From NCBI RefSeq assembly GCF_002286815.1, contig NZ_MUNM01000078.1, positions 186,001 through 250,000 on the forward strand: a stretch of 64,000 nucleotides of DNA, in the 5' to 3' direction. Under the pieces are notes generated by a model that did no database searches, was not told the DNA's origin, and saw nothing but the letters and a program-made list of their open reading frames with translations. Each line of letters begins with the position of its first letter. The stretch's first letter is position 1. This DNA is from Pseudomonas sp. PICF141. Lineage in GTDB: Bacteria > Pseudomonadota > Gammaproteobacteria > Pseudomonadales > Pseudomonadaceae. Made by a program: the position numbers and the translations under genes. Below, piece by piece: positions 16,064 to 24,534 of this stretch.

Positions 16064-16699
16064 TTGACCAGTCCTGTTCTGCAAACCGTTGCCCTTGCCT
16101 GTGAGCGAGACCTTCGGCTGCTCTTCGAAAATCTCGAATTGAGACTGGCCAGTGGCGAAATGTTGCAGATCAGCGGCCCCAACGGCAGCGGCAAGACCAG
16201 CCTTTTACGTTTGCTTTGCGGTTTGATGCACCCCACTGCCGGGCAAGTGCTGCTCAACGGCTTGCCACTGAGCGAACAGCGCAGCGAACTGGCGCGCAAC
16301 CTGTTGTGGATCGGCCATGCCGCCGGCATCAAGGACTTGCTGACCCCCGAGGAAAACCTCAGTTGGCTCTGCGCCTTGCATCAACCGGCCTCCCATGAGG
16401 CGATCGGGCAGGCGCTGGAGGCTGTGGGGCTGCGCGGTTTCGAGGATGTTCCCTGCCACACGCTCTCCGCCGGGCAACAACGCCGGGTCGCGTTGGCGCG
16501 GTTGTATCTGGACAGCCCACCGCTGTGGATCCTCGATGAGCCGTTTACCGCGCTCGACAAACAAGGGGTGGCACAACTCGAAGAACACCTGGCTGCGCAC
16601 TGCGAGCGAGGTGGCATGGTGGTGCTGACCACTCACCACACGCTCACCCGGATGCCTGCCGGCTATCGTGACATTGATTTGGGGAACTGGGCCGTATGA
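16064..16699 (+). CDS. ccmA: CcmA, ATP-binding subunit of the heme handling ABC complex
   Basis: A 211-residue ABC ATPase. Walker A GPNGSGKT covers residues 38-45, the signature is LSAGQQRR, and Walker B lies in LWILDEPFTALD. With CcmB, C and D it releases holo-CcmE after heme is loaded. The first gene of a complete ccmABCDEFGHI set for System I cytochrome c maturation. The reading frame starts with TTG at 16064; no better ATG is available before the conserved core. It overlaps ccmB by four bases. Confidence 0.96.
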   Translation: MTSPVLQTVALACERDLRLLFENLELRLASGEMLQISGPNGSGKTSLLRLLCGLMHPTAGQVLLNGLPLSEQRSELARNLLWIGHAAGIKDLLTPEENLSWLCALHQPASHEAIGQALEAVGLRGFEDVPCHTLSAGQQRRVALARLYLDSPPLWILDEPFTALDKQGVAQLEEHLAAHCERGGMVVLTTHHTLTRMPAGYRDIDLGNWAV

Positions 16700-17364
16700 G
16701 TGTTTTCGGCCTGTTGGTCGCCCGCGAGGCACGTTTGCTGTTCCGTCGTCCTGCCGAACTGGCGAATCCGCTGGTGTTCTTCGCTATCGTCGTCTCTTTG
16801 TTCCCGTTGGCGGTCGGCGCAGGGCCTCAATTGTTGCAAACCTTGTCCCCGGGACTGGTCTGGGTAGCGGCGCTTTTATCGGTCTTGCTCTCGCTGGACG
16901 GGCTCTTTCGCAGTGATTTCGAAGACGGATCGCTTGAGCAGTGGGTCCTTTCGCCGCACCCTCTGCCTATTCTGGTTTTGGCCAAGGTACTGGCACACTG
17001 GGCCTTTTCCGGCCTGGCACTGGTTTTGCTCGCACCCTTGCTGGCGTTGATGCTGGGTTTGCCTGCCGCCTGTCTGCCGGTGTTGCTGCTTTCTCTATTG
17101 CTGGGTACACCGGTGCTGAGCCTGCTCGGTGCGGTGGGCGCGGCATTGACGGTGGGATTGAAGCGCGGTGGCCTGTTATTGGCGCTGCTGATTCTGCCGC
17201 TGTACATCCCGGTGTTGATTCTCGGCAGCGGCGCCTTGCAGGCGGCATTGCAGGGCATGCCGGCGACCGGTTATCTCTTGTGGCTTGGTAGCCTGACCGC
17301 CCTGGCGATAACCCTGACACCTTTTGCAATAGCTGCTGGCCTGAAGATCAGCGTCGGCGAATAA
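16696..17364 (+). CDS. ccmB: CcmB, membrane subunit of the CcmABCD complex
   Basis: A 222-residue protein with six predicted hydrophobic segments and the conserved FEDGSLEQWVLSPHPLP region. It is the permease-like partner of CcmA in release of heme-loaded CcmE. It starts inside the ccmA stop codon (ATGA overlap). A 90-base gap with a small hairpin separates it from ccmC. Confidence 0.95.
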   Translation: MSVFGLLVAREARLLFRRPAELANPLVFFAIVVSLFPLAVGAGPQLLQTLSPGLVWVAALLSVLLSLDGLFRSDFEDGSLEQWVLSPHPLPILVLAKVLAHWAFSGLALVLLAPLLALMLGLPAACLPVLLLSLLLGTPVLSLLGAVGAALTVGLKRGGLLLALLILPLYIPVLILGSGALQAALQGMPATGYLLWLGSLTALAITLTPFAIAAGLKISVGE

Positions 17365-17454
17365 TAATGAGGCCTGGTTGTTTTTTAACCACTTCTTTTT
17401 GAAGAAAGGCAGACCCGCTCTTCATAGCGAAGAGCACCCGTGATGGAAACAGCA

Positions 17455-18210
17455 ATGAACTGGACCTGGTTTCATAAGCTCGGCTCACCCAAATGGTTTT
17501 ACGCGATCAGTGGCAAACTGCTGCCATGGCTGAGCGTTGCGGCGTTGTTGCTAATCAGCATCGGCGTGGTTTGGGGGCTGGCCTTCGCGCCTCCCGACTA
17601 CCAGCAAGGCAACAGCTTTCGCATCATCTATATCCACGTTCCGGCCGCCATGCTGGCGCAATCCATTTACGTGATGCTGGCCGTGTGCGGCATTGTCGGG
17701 CTGGTCTGGAAGATGAAACTGGCCGACGTCGCCCTGCAATGCGCCGCCCCGATCGGTGCCTGGATGACCGCCGTGGCGCTGGTCACTGGCGCGATCTGGG
17801 GCAAACCGACCTGGGGTTCGTGGTGGGTCTGGGATGCGCGACTTACGTCCATGCTTATTCTGCTGTTTCTGTACTTCGGTCTTATTGCACTGGGCAACGC
17901 CATCAGCAATCGTGACAGTGCGGCCAAGGCCTGCGCGGTGCTGGCAATCGTTGGCGTGATCAACATCCCGATCATCAAGTACTCGGTGGAGTGGTGGAAC
18001 ACCCTGCACCAGGGCGCGACTTTCACCCTCACCGAGAAACCGGCGATGCCCGCCGAGATGTGGCTGCCGCTGCTGTTGTCGGTGCTGGGTTTCTACTGTT
18101 TCTTCGGCGCAGTGCTGTTGCTGCGCATGCGCCTTGAAGTGCTCAAGCGCGAAGCCCGGGCAAGCTGGGTGAAAACCGAAGTGCAGAACAGTCTGGAGGC
18201 TGCTCGATGA
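17455..18210 (+). CDS. ccmC: CcmC, heme-presenting membrane protein
   Basis: A 251-residue, six-helix member of the heme handling protein family. The WWD periplasmic heme-binding motif is visible as WGSWWVWDARLT, and conserved histidines occur in IIYIHVPAAM and WWNTLHQG. It passes heme to CcmE. The ATG at 17455 (MNWTWFHKLG) has a GGA ribosome site seven bases upstream and matches the usual family N-terminus; the frame also offers GTG 17440 and ATG 17443. It overlaps ccmD by four bases. Confidence 0.95.
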   Translation: MNWTWFHKLGSPKWFYAISGKLLPWLSVAALLLISIGVVWGLAFAPPDYQQGNSFRIIYIHVPAAMLAQSIYVMLAVCGIVGLVWKMKLADVALQCAAPIGAWMTAVALVTGAIWGKPTWGSWWVWDARLTSMLILLFLYFGLIALGNAISNRDSAAKACAVLAIVGVINIPIIKYSVEWWNTLHQGATFTLTEKPAMPAEMWLPLLLSVLGFYCFFGAVLLLRMRLEVLKREARASWVKTEVQNSLEAAR

Positions 18211-18383
18211 GTTTCGCTTCATTCGGCGACTTTCTCGCCATGGGCCATCACGGCCTGTATGTCTGGTCAGCCTATGGCATAAGCCTGGCGGTGCTGGCCC
18301 TCAACGTGGCGGCGCCGATCCTGGCCCGCAAGCGGTATCTGCAACAAGAGGCGCGTCGTCTGCGCCGGGAGAACGGCAAGTGA
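18207..18383 (+). CDS. ccmD: CcmD, small heme exporter accessory protein
   Basis: A 58-residue protein with one membrane helix (about residues 15-40, HHGLYVWSAYGISLAVLALN) and a basic cytoplasmic tail (ILARKRYLQQEARRLRREN). It is needed for release of holo-CcmE from the CcmABC complex. The gene is short, but its start overlaps the ccmC stop (ATGA) and its stop overlaps the GTG of ccmE (GTGA), leaving no doubt that it is translated. Confidence 0.93.
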   Translation: MSFASFGDFLAMGHHGLYVWSAYGISLAVLALNVAAPILARKRYLQQEARRLRRENGK

Positions 18384-18835
18384 ATCCGCTGCGTAAAAAG
18401 CGTCTTATCATCATTCTCGCGATCCTGGTCGGTGTCGGCGCTGCCGTCGGCCTGGCCCTGAGCGCCCTGCAGCAGAACATCAATCTGTTTTACACCCCGA
18501 CCCAGATTGCCAACGGCGAAGCGCCGAAAGACACGCGCATCCGTGCGGGCGGCATGGTCGAGGCGGGCTCGCTGCAGCGTTCCGGCGATTCCCTGGATGT
18601 GAAATTCATCGTCACCGACTTCAACAAGTCCGTGACCATCAGCTATCGCGGCATCCTGCCGGACCTGTTCCGTGAAGGGCAGGGCATCGTCGCTCTTGGC
18701 AAGCTCAACGCTGACGGCGTGGTGGTGGCCGACGAAGTGCTGGCCAAGCACGATGAAAAGTACATGCCGCCGGAAGTGACCAAGGCCCTGAAAGACAGCG
18801 GTCAATCCGCTCCGACACCTGCGAAGGAGGGTTGA
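18380..18835 (+). CDS. ccmE: CcmE, periplasmic heme chaperone
   Basis: A 151-residue membrane-anchored OB-fold protein with one N-terminal helix (about residues 8-28). The covalent heme-binding histidine is H124 in the HDEKY motif, with the conserved tyrosine at 128. It carries heme from CcmC to CcmF. The GTG start at 18380 overlaps the ccmD stop. The C-terminus after the HxxxY motif is the usual flexible tail. Confidence 0.96.
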   Translation: MNPLRKKRLIIILAILVGVGAAVGLALSALQQNINLFYTPTQIANGEAPKDTRIRAGGMVEAGSLQRSGDSLDVKFIVTDFNKSVTISYRGILPDLFREGQGIVALGKLNADGVVVADEVLAKHDEKYMPPEVTKALKDSGQSAPTPAKEG

Positions 18836-18838
18836 TCC

Positions 18839-20827
18839 ATGACTTCCGGCATCTTTATCCCGGAGCTTGGCCACCTGGCCATGATCCTGGCGCTGTGTTT
18901 TGCCCTGGTCCAGGCCGTGGTGCCGTTGCTCGGCGCCTGGCGCGGTGACCGTCTGTGGATGAGCCTGGCTCAGCCCGCGGCATGGGGGCAGTTCGCGTTT
19001 TTGCTGTTCGCTTTCGGTTGCCTGACGTATGCCTTCATGGCGGACGACTTCTCCGTTGCTTACGTGGCCAGCAACTCCAACAGCGCCTTGCCGTGGTACT
19101 ACAAATTCAGCGCGGTCTGGGGTGCCCATGAAGGTTCCTTGCTGCTGTGGGCATTGATCCTCGGCGGTTGGACCTTCGCGGTGTCGGTGTTCTCCCGGCA
19201 GTTGCCGCAAGTGATGCTGGCCCGCGTATTGGCCGTGATGGGCATGATCAGCACCGGTTTCTTGCTGTTCCTGATCCTGACCTCCAACCCTTTCGCCCGA
19301 ATCCTGCCGCAGATGCCGACGGATGGGCGTGACCTCAATCCCTTGCTGCAAGACATCGGCCTGATCGTTCACCCACCGATGTTGTACATGGGTTACGTCG
19401 GTTTCTCCGTGGCTTTCGCCTTCGCCATTGCCGCGTTGCTGGGCGGTCGTCTTGATGCGGCGTGGGCGCGCTGGTCCCGTCCATGGACCATCGTTGCCTG
19501 GGCCTTCCTCGGTATCGGTATTACGTTGGGCTCCTGGTGGGCCTATTACGAACTCGGCTGGGGCGGCTGGTGGTTCTGGGACCCGGTGGAGAACGCATCC
19601 TTCATGCCTTGGCTGGTGGGTACGGCGCTGATTCACTCATTGGCGGTCACGGAAAAGCGTGGCGTGTTCAAGAGCTGGACCGTGTTGCTGGCGATCGCCG
19701 CGTTCTCATTGAGTTTGCTCGGCACCTTCCTCGTGCGTTCCGGCGTACTGACGTCGGTTCACGCCTTTGCCTCCGATCCTGAGCGCGGTGTGTTCATCCT
19801 GATCTTCCTGCTGTTCGTGGTCGGTGGTTCGCTGACGCTGTTTGCCCTGCGCGCCCCAGTGGTCAAGAGCCACGTCGGCTTCAACCTCTGGTCCCGGGAA
19901 ACCCTGTTGCTGGGCAATAACCTGGTGCTGGTGGTGGCTGCTTCGATGATCCTGCTGGGCACCTTGTATCCATTGATTCTCGATGCAATGACCGGCGCCA
20001 AACTGTCGGTCGGCCCGCCGTACTTCAACGCGCTGTTCATTCCGTTGATGGCCATACTGATGGTGGTGATGGCGGTCGGCATGCTGGTGCGCTGGAAAGA
20101 CACGCCGGTCAAATGGCTGATGAGCATGTTGACCCCGGTGTTGCTCGGCAGCGCTGCGCTGGCCGTCGTCGCGGGTGTCGCTTATGGCGATTTCAACTGG
20201 GCGGTGCTGGCGACCTTCATGCTCGCTGCCTGGGTGTTGCTGGCCGGTGTGCGGGATATTTTCGACAAGACCCGTCACAAGGGTTTGATCAAAGGTCTGC
20301 CAACCCTGACCCGCAGCTATTGGGGCATGCAGATCGCGCATTTGGGCATTGCCGTGTGCGCGCTGGGTGTCGTGTTGTCGAGCCAGAACAGCGCCGAACG
20401 CGATTTGCGCCTGGCGCCGGGTGAGTCCATGAGCCTGGCCGGTTATCAGTTTGTGTTCGAAGGCGCCAAACACTTCGAAGGGCCGAACTTCACCTCCGAC
20501 AAGGGCACCGTGCGGGTGATCCGCGATGGCAAGGTCATCAGTGTGCTGCACCCGGAAAAACGCCTCTACACCGTGCAGAACTCAGTGATGACCGAAGCCG
20601 GGATCGACGCCGGTTTCACCCGTGACCTTTATGTCGCGCTGGGCGAGCCACTGGGCGAGGGCGCCTGGGCGGTTCGGGTGCACGTCAAACCGTTTGTGCG
20701 CTGGATCTGGTTCGGCGGGTTGCTCACAGGTATTGGCGGTTTGCTGGCGGCGCTGGATCGTCGTTATCGGGTCAAGGTGAAAAGCCGCGTGCGTGAAGCA
20801 CTCGGCATGACGGGAGCCACCGCATGA
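18839..20827 (+). CDS. ccmF: CcmF, cytochrome c heme lyase subunit
   Basis: A 662-residue polytopic membrane protein of the heme handling family. The WWD motif appears as GWGGWWFWDPVENASFMPWL, and the region before it (WGAHEGSLLLW) is conserved. It joins heme from CcmE to apocytochrome c in a complex with CcmH and CcmI. It follows ccmE after three bases and overlaps ccmG by four bases. Length is typical. Confidence 0.97.
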   Translation: MTSGIFIPELGHLAMILALCFALVQAVVPLLGAWRGDRLWMSLAQPAAWGQFAFLLFAFGCLTYAFMADDFSVAYVASNSNSALPWYYKFSAVWGAHEGSLLLWALILGGWTFAVSVFSRQLPQVMLARVLAVMGMISTGFLLFLILTSNPFARILPQMPTDGRDLNPLLQDIGLIVHPPMLYMGYVGFSVAFAFAIAALLGGRLDAAWARWSRPWTIVAWAFLGIGITLGSWWAYYELGWGGWWFWDPVENASFMPWLVGTALIHSLAVTEKRGVFKSWTVLLAIAAFSLSLLGTFLVRSGVLTSVHAFASDPERGVFILIFLLFVVGGSLTLFALRAPVVKSHVGFNLWSRETLLLGNNLVLVVAASMILLGTLYPLILDAMTGAKLSVGPPYFNALFIPLMAILMVVMAVGMLVRWKDTPVKWLMSMLTPVLLGSAALAVVAGVAYGDFNWAVLATFMLAAWVLLAGVRDIFDKTRHKGLIKGLPTLTRSYWGMQIAHLGIAVCALGVVLSSQNSAERDLRLAPGESMSLAGYQFVFEGAKHFEGPNFTSDKGTVRVIRDGKVISVLHPEKRLYTVQNSVMTEAGIDAGFTRDLYVALGEPLGEGAWAVRVHVKPFVRWIWFGGLLTGIGGLLAALDRRYRVKVKSRVREALGMTGATA

Positions 20828-21360
20828 GACGTTGGTTAATGTTGTTGCCACTGGCGATTTTTTTGGTGGTTGCTGTTTTTCTGTATCGGGGGCTGTATTT
20901 GAACCCGGCCGAATTGCCTTCGGCGATGATCAACAAACCGTTCCCGGAATTTTCGCTGCCCTCGGTGCAGGGTGACAAAACCCTGACCAAAGCCGATCTT
21001 CTGGGTAAACCGGCACTGGTCAACGTCTGGGGCACGTGGTGCATTTCCTGCCGGGTCGAGCACCCGGTGTTGAACAAACTGGCGCAGCAAGGCGTGGTGA
21101 TCTACGGCGTCAACTACAAGGACGTCAATGCCGATGCCTTGAAGTGGCTGGCCGAGTTCCACAACCCGTATCAACTGGACATCCGTGACGATGCCGGCAC
21201 CCTGGGCCTGAACCTCGGCGTATACGGCGCACCGGAAACGTTCTTCATCGACGCCAAGGGCATCATCCGCGACAAATTCGTCGGTGTGATCGACGAACAA
21301 GTCTGGCGCGAAAAACTGGCGGCCAAGTATCAGGCGCTGGTCGACGAGGCGAAGCCATGA
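20824..21360 (+). CDS. ccmG: CcmG (DsbE), thiol:disulfide oxidoreductase
   Basis: A 178-residue membrane-anchored thioredoxin-like protein with one N-terminal helix (residues 4-23) and the active site WCISC, with cysteines at C73 and C76. The cis-proline loop is seen in YGAPETFFID. It keeps the CXXCH motif of apocytochrome c reduced for heme attachment. The residue after the first cysteine is isoleucine rather than the more usual proline. Overlaps ccmF and ccmH by four bases each. Confidence 0.95.
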   Translation: MRRWLMLLPLAIFLVVAVFLYRGLYLNPAELPSAMINKPFPEFSLPSVQGDKTLTKADLLGKPALVNVWGTWCISCRVEHPVLNKLAQQGVVIYGVNYKDVNADALKWLAEFHNPYQLDIRDDAGTLGLNLGVYGAPETFFIDAKGIIRDKFVGVIDEQVWREKLAAKYQALVDEAKP

Positions 21361-21830
21361 AGCGCTGGATTGCCGCTGCCGTGCTGGGTTTGAGCATGGC
21401 CGGGGTGGCCCATGCGGCCATCGACACCTATGAGTTCGCCAAAGAAGGCGACCGTGAGCGTTTTCGCGAGCTGACCAAAGAGCTGCGTTGCCCCAAGTGC
21501 CAGAATCAGGACATCGCCGATTCCAATGCCCCGATCGCCGCCGACCTGCGCAAAGAGATTTTTCGCATGCTCGGCGAGGGCAAGGACAACCAGCAAATCA
21601 TCGATTTCATGGTCGACCGCTACGGTGACTTCGTCCGCTACAAACCTGCCCTCAACGCCAAAACCGCGCTGCTCTGGTTCGGCCCCGCCGGCCTGTTGCT
21701 GGGCGGTTTTGTAATCATCGCCGTGATCGTCCGCCGTCGTCGCGTGCAACGCACTGACAGCCCGGACACGCTTTCTGCCGAGGAGCGCGAGCGCCTCGAC
21801 CACCTGTTGGATAAAACCAAGAATGATTGA
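21357..21830 (+). CDS. ccmH: CcmH, cytochrome c maturation thiol protein
   Basis: A 157-residue protein with a cleavable signal peptide (first 20 residues, ending AHAA), the LRCPKCQNQ redox motif (C45, C48), one C-terminal membrane helix (about 104-122) and a basic tail. It takes part in reduction of apocytochrome c. It overlaps ccmG at the start and ccmI at the end. Confidence 0.95.
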   Translation: MKRWIAAAVLGLSMAGVAHAAIDTYEFAKEGDRERFRELTKELRCPKCQNQDIADSNAPIAADLRKEIFRMLGEGKDNQQIIDFMVDRYGDFVRYKPALNAKTALLWFGPAGLLLGGFVIIAVIVRRRRVQRTDSPDTLSAEERERLDHLLDKTKND

Positions 21831-23022
21831 TTTCTGGCTCGCTGCAGGCCTGCTGCTCCTGGTTGCCCTGAGTTTTCTGCTGATCCCCGTTCTGCGGGGT
21901 CGCCGCGCTCAGCTGGAAGAAGACCGCACGGCACTGAACGTCGCGCTTTATCAGGAGCGCGTGGCTGAGTTGCAGACTCAGCAGGAAGAGGGCGTGCTCA
22001 ACGCCGAACAAATGGACACCGGCCGCGCCGAAGCCGCCCGTGAACTGCTCGCCGACACCGAAGGCGTCGAGGCACCGCGGGTGTCGCGTCTGGGCAAGCC
22101 GCTGCCATTGCTGGCGGCCGTTCTGGTGCCGGTGTTGGGCCTTGGGTTGTACCTGCATTTCGGCGCCAGCGACAAAGTCGAGCTGACCCGCGAATTCGCC
22201 CAGGCGCCGCAGTCGATGGAAGAAATGACCCGTCGCCTGGAGCGTGCGGTCGCCGCCCAACCGGATTCGGCCGAGGGCCTGTACTTCCTCGGCCGCACCT
22301 ACATGGCTCAGGATCGTCCGGGGGATGCGGCGAAGATCTTCGAACGCACCGTGGCGTTGGCCGGGCGGCAGCCCGAACTGCTCGGGCAGTGGGCCCAGGC
22401 GCAATATTTCGCCGATGGCAAGAAGTGGTCGGACAAGGTCCAGGCCCTGACCGACGAAGCGCTGAAAGCTGATCCGAAAGAAGTCACCAGCCTCGGTCTG
22501 CTGGGCATTGCGGCCTTCGAAGGCGAGCGTTATCAGGACGCCATCGACTACTGGAATCGCCTGCTGGCGCAATTACCGCCGGATGATAAATCCCGCGTCG
22601 CGCTGCAAGGCGGCATTACTCGGGCCGCCGAGAAGCTGGAAGCCAGTGGTGGCAAGGTTGCCCAGGCGCCTGCGGTTAAAGCTGCAGTGCTCAAAGTGCA
22701 TGTCGATCTGGCGCCAGAGCTCAAAGCCAAAGTCCTGCCGGGTGACAGCGTGTTCATTTTTGCCCGCGCCATTTCCGGCCCACCCGCGCCGCTGGCCGCC
22801 AAGCGTCTGACCGTTGCCGACTTGCCGGCAACCGTCGAACTGGGTGATGCCGATGCCATGATGCCGCAGTTGAAACTGTCGAACTTCCCTGAAGTCCAAC
22901 TGGTTGCGCGCATCTCCCGCGCCGGCCAACCGACTGCCGGCGAATGGATCGGTCGCAGCCAACCCTTGGCCACCAGCACCACCGCGCAACAAAAACTGAC
23001 CATCGACACCCCGGATAAATAA
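21823..23022 (+). CDS. ccmI: CcmI (CycH), apocytochrome c chaperone
   Basis: A 399-residue protein with two membrane helices (about residues 4-24 and 91-112) and a periplasmic TPR region (AQPDSAEGLYFLGRTYMAQ and following repeats). The extended C-terminal domain is typical of pseudomonad CcmI. It captures the C-terminal part of apocytochrome c for the CcmFH lyase. It begins eight bases before the ccmH stop and is the last canonical ccm gene here. Confidence 0.94.
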   Translation: MIDFWLAAGLLLLVALSFLLIPVLRGRRAQLEEDRTALNVALYQERVAELQTQQEEGVLNAEQMDTGRAEAARELLADTEGVEAPRVSRLGKPLPLLAAVLVPVLGLGLYLHFGASDKVELTREFAQAPQSMEEMTRRLERAVAAQPDSAEGLYFLGRTYMAQDRPGDAAKIFERTVALAGRQPELLGQWAQAQYFADGKKWSDKVQALTDEALKADPKEVTSLGLLGIAAFEGERYQDAIDYWNRLLAQLPPDDKSRVALQGGITRAAEKLEASGGKVAQAPAVKAAVLKVHVDLAPELKAKVLPGDSVFIFARAISGPPAPLAAKRLTVADLPATVELGDADAMMPQLKLSNFPEVQLVARISRAGQPTAGEWIGRSQPLATSTTAQQKLTIDTPDK

Positions 23023-23036
23023 CAGGAAACGCCACC

Positions 23037-23438
23037 ATGACCGCCATCGCTCGCATCACTCTCCTCAGCATGGTTTTGGGGTTAAGCGCTTGTGCGGTCC
23101 AGCAGCCCGAGCCCACACGGCTGCCGCCAATCCCGCCTTCGCAGCCGAGCACCAAACCGGCTCCAACGACACCGAGCAAACCGAGTACCCCGGTCAAACC
23201 TTCGAAGCCGATTCCACGCACTTCCGCCAGCTTCGCCCCGCCACCGGGTGGCAACAGCCATTGGGACGCGAAACTTGGCGTTTACGTTCTCGATGATCAA
23301 ACCAATACCTTCTACCGCCAGCGCACCTACTACCGCTGGAACAACGGCTGGAGCCGCTCGATCAGCCCGAACGGGCCGTGGGAAGAGACGGACATCCGTG
23401 GTGTTCCGGGTGGGTTGGGCAGAAAATTCGGGCAGTGA
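23037..23438 (+). CDS. Proline-rich predicted lipoprotein, unknown function
   Basis: A 133-residue protein with a lipoprotein signal: hydrophobic residues 7-18 end in the lipobox LSAC with C19. Residues 22-62 are a Pro/Thr/Ser/Lys-rich linker (TKPAPTTPSKPSTPVKPSKP). The last 60 residues form a small aromatic-rich domain (GVYVLDDQTNTFYRQRTYYR). It lies 14 bases after ccmI and ends at a terminator, so it probably shares the ccm transcript. I do not recognise a function; an envelope anchoring role is only a guess. Confidence 0.8.
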   Translation: MTAIARITLLSMVLGLSACAVQQPEPTRLPPIPPSQPSTKPAPTTPSKPSTPVKPSKPIPRTSASFAPPPGGNSHWDAKLGVYVLDDQTNTFYRQRTYYRWNNGWSRSISPNGPWEETDIRGVPGGLGRKFGQ

Positions 23439-23442
23439 TTGG

Positions 23443-23476
23443 AAACGGCGATCTGAGGATCGCCGTTTTGCTTTTT
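23443..23476 (+). terminator. Rho-independent terminator of the ccm operon
   Basis: A perfect 11-base stem AAACGGCGATC / GATCGCCGTTT with a four-base TGAG loop, followed by TGCTTTTT. It lies five bases after the lipoprotein stop codon. Confidence 0.9.
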
Positions 23477-23483
23477 GGGGGCT

Positions 23484-23582
23484 GAAAAGATCGCAGGCTT
23501 CGCCAGCTCCTACAGGATCGCGTACGACGATGAACGGCGTGTGCACGCAAAGGTAGGCGCTGGCAAAGCCTGCGATCTTTTG
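23484..23582. repeat. REP inverted pair upstream of hicAB
   Basis: Left arm AAAAGATCGCAGGCTTCGCC and right arm GGCAAAGCCTGCGATCTTTT are near mirror images, separated by about 55 bases. Same family as 11852-11942. Confidence 0.85.
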
Positions 23583-23827
23583 ATCTTGATTTGTGCCGCT
23601 CAGGGAGCGGGTACAAAACACATGTGTCATATACAGCGGTCGTCCTTAACGCTTGTGCTTGCTCGGCGAGGAGCGTTTTTCAGCCTGAAGAGAGTGAGCA
23701 TTCTCGACGTAGGTCCGATCAAATCAACACCCTGTAAAACAACCGAGCGTCGCGATCCGGGTTTTTGTGCTTGAGTAAAAGTAACTCTAGGGTTATTTTT
23801 TGTCAGGCCGGAGCAAGGAGGCTGGTG

Positions 23828-24040
23828 GTGCAGAGCAGGTTATTGATCAAGGAACTGATAGAAGCGGGCTGGACACTGGACCGTGTCACCGGCAGTCATC
23901 ACCTCTTCACTCACCGTTACAACCCTTACACGATACCCGTCCCTCATCCGAAGAAGGATTTGCCGGTCGGGACGGTTAAAAGTATCAGGAGGCGAGCCGG
24001 GCTTTATTGCCCGGGAGCCAGTTTGGCAGGAGATCCATAA
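23828..24040 (+). CDS. hicA: HicA family mRNA interferase toxin
   Basis: A 70-residue protein matching HicA: a basic double-stranded-RNA-binding-like fold with the catalytic histidine H24 in TGSHHLF and the family motif VPHPKKDLPVGTVKSI. HicA toxins cut mRNA and stop translation; the partner HicB blocks them. The GTG at 23828 is chosen because an AGGAGG ribosome site (23816-23821) is six bases upstream; the frame extends further back without support. The final TAA overlaps the hicB ATG by one base, so toxin and antitoxin are coupled. Confidence 0.9.
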   Translation: MQSRLLIKELIEAGWTLDRVTGSHHLFTHRYNPYTIPVPHPKKDLPVGTVKSIRRRAGLYCPGASLAGDP

Positions 24041-24444
24041 TGCAATACCCAATCTGTATCGAGTGGGGCGACGAGAACACCGCCATCGGTATTCAGATCC
24101 CCGATATTCCGGGTGCCGTAACGGCCGGGGATACGTTTGAAGAGGCTTACAACGCGGCGGTCGAAATTGCCCACATCATGCTGCAGGAGGTTATGGCAGG
24201 CGGGGAGTCCATTCCGATGCCGACCTCAGCGGCTACGCACCGCGTGAACCCGGAATTTGCCGGCATGGGGTGGGGAATGCTGGAACTCGACATCTCGCCG
24301 TATCTGGGCAAGACCGAGAAGGTCAACGTGACGCTGCCTGGCTACGTGATCCAGCGCATTGACCGCTATGTGCGAGAGCACAATGTCAAAAGCCGCTCCT
24401 CCTTTCTCGCGGATGCGGCGATGGAGAAGCTGGTTCGGCATTGA
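24040..24444 (+). CDS. hicB: HicB family antitoxin
   Basis: A 134-residue protein. The N-terminal half is the HicB pseudo-RNase H fold (YPICIEWGDENTAIGIQIPD, followed by IPGAVTAGDTFEEAYNAAVE). The C-terminal part (about 98-132, VNVTLPGYVIQRIDRYVREH) is a ribbon-helix-helix-like DNA-binding segment that would autoregulate the operon. It overlaps hicA by one base and is followed by a REP pair. A start at 24007 lies inside hicA and is rejected. Confidence 0.92.
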   Translation: MQYPICIEWGDENTAIGIQIPDIPGAVTAGDTFEEAYNAAVEIAHIMLQEVMAGGESIPMPTSAATHRVNPEFAGMGWGMLELDISPYLGKTEKVNVTLPGYVIQRIDRYVREHNVKSRSSFLADAAMEKLVRH

Positions 24445-24463
24445 GTGGTATCAGTCGAATCGC

Positions 24464-24523
24464 CTTCGCGGGCAAGCCTCAAACCATTACCCCTCAATGT
24501 AGGAGCGAGGCTTGCCCGCGAAG
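24464..24523. repeat. REP inverted pair downstream of hicB
   Basis: Perfect 17-base arms CTTCGCGGGCAAGCCTC and GAGGCTTGCCCGCGAAG with a 26-base spacer. It sits between the convergent hicB and MFS genes and may serve as a bidirectional terminator. Confidence 0.9.
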
Positions 24524-24534
24524 CTTTTAGCGTC

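Larger units (their letters stand above)
23439..23827. other. 389-base gap between the ccm operon and hicAB
   Basis: It contains the terminator at 23443-23476, a REP inverted pair at 23484-23582, and about 240 bases upstream of hicA with no convincing gene. Small open frames here are not supported by a ribosome site or known domain. A promoter for hicAB must lie in 23590-23815, but I see no strong consensus. Confidence 0.7.

Noticed and set aside
18272..19636. Open frame of 454 codons on the minus strand across ccmD, ccmE and ccmF
   Set aside because: Antisense to three overlapping ccm genes with clear motifs.
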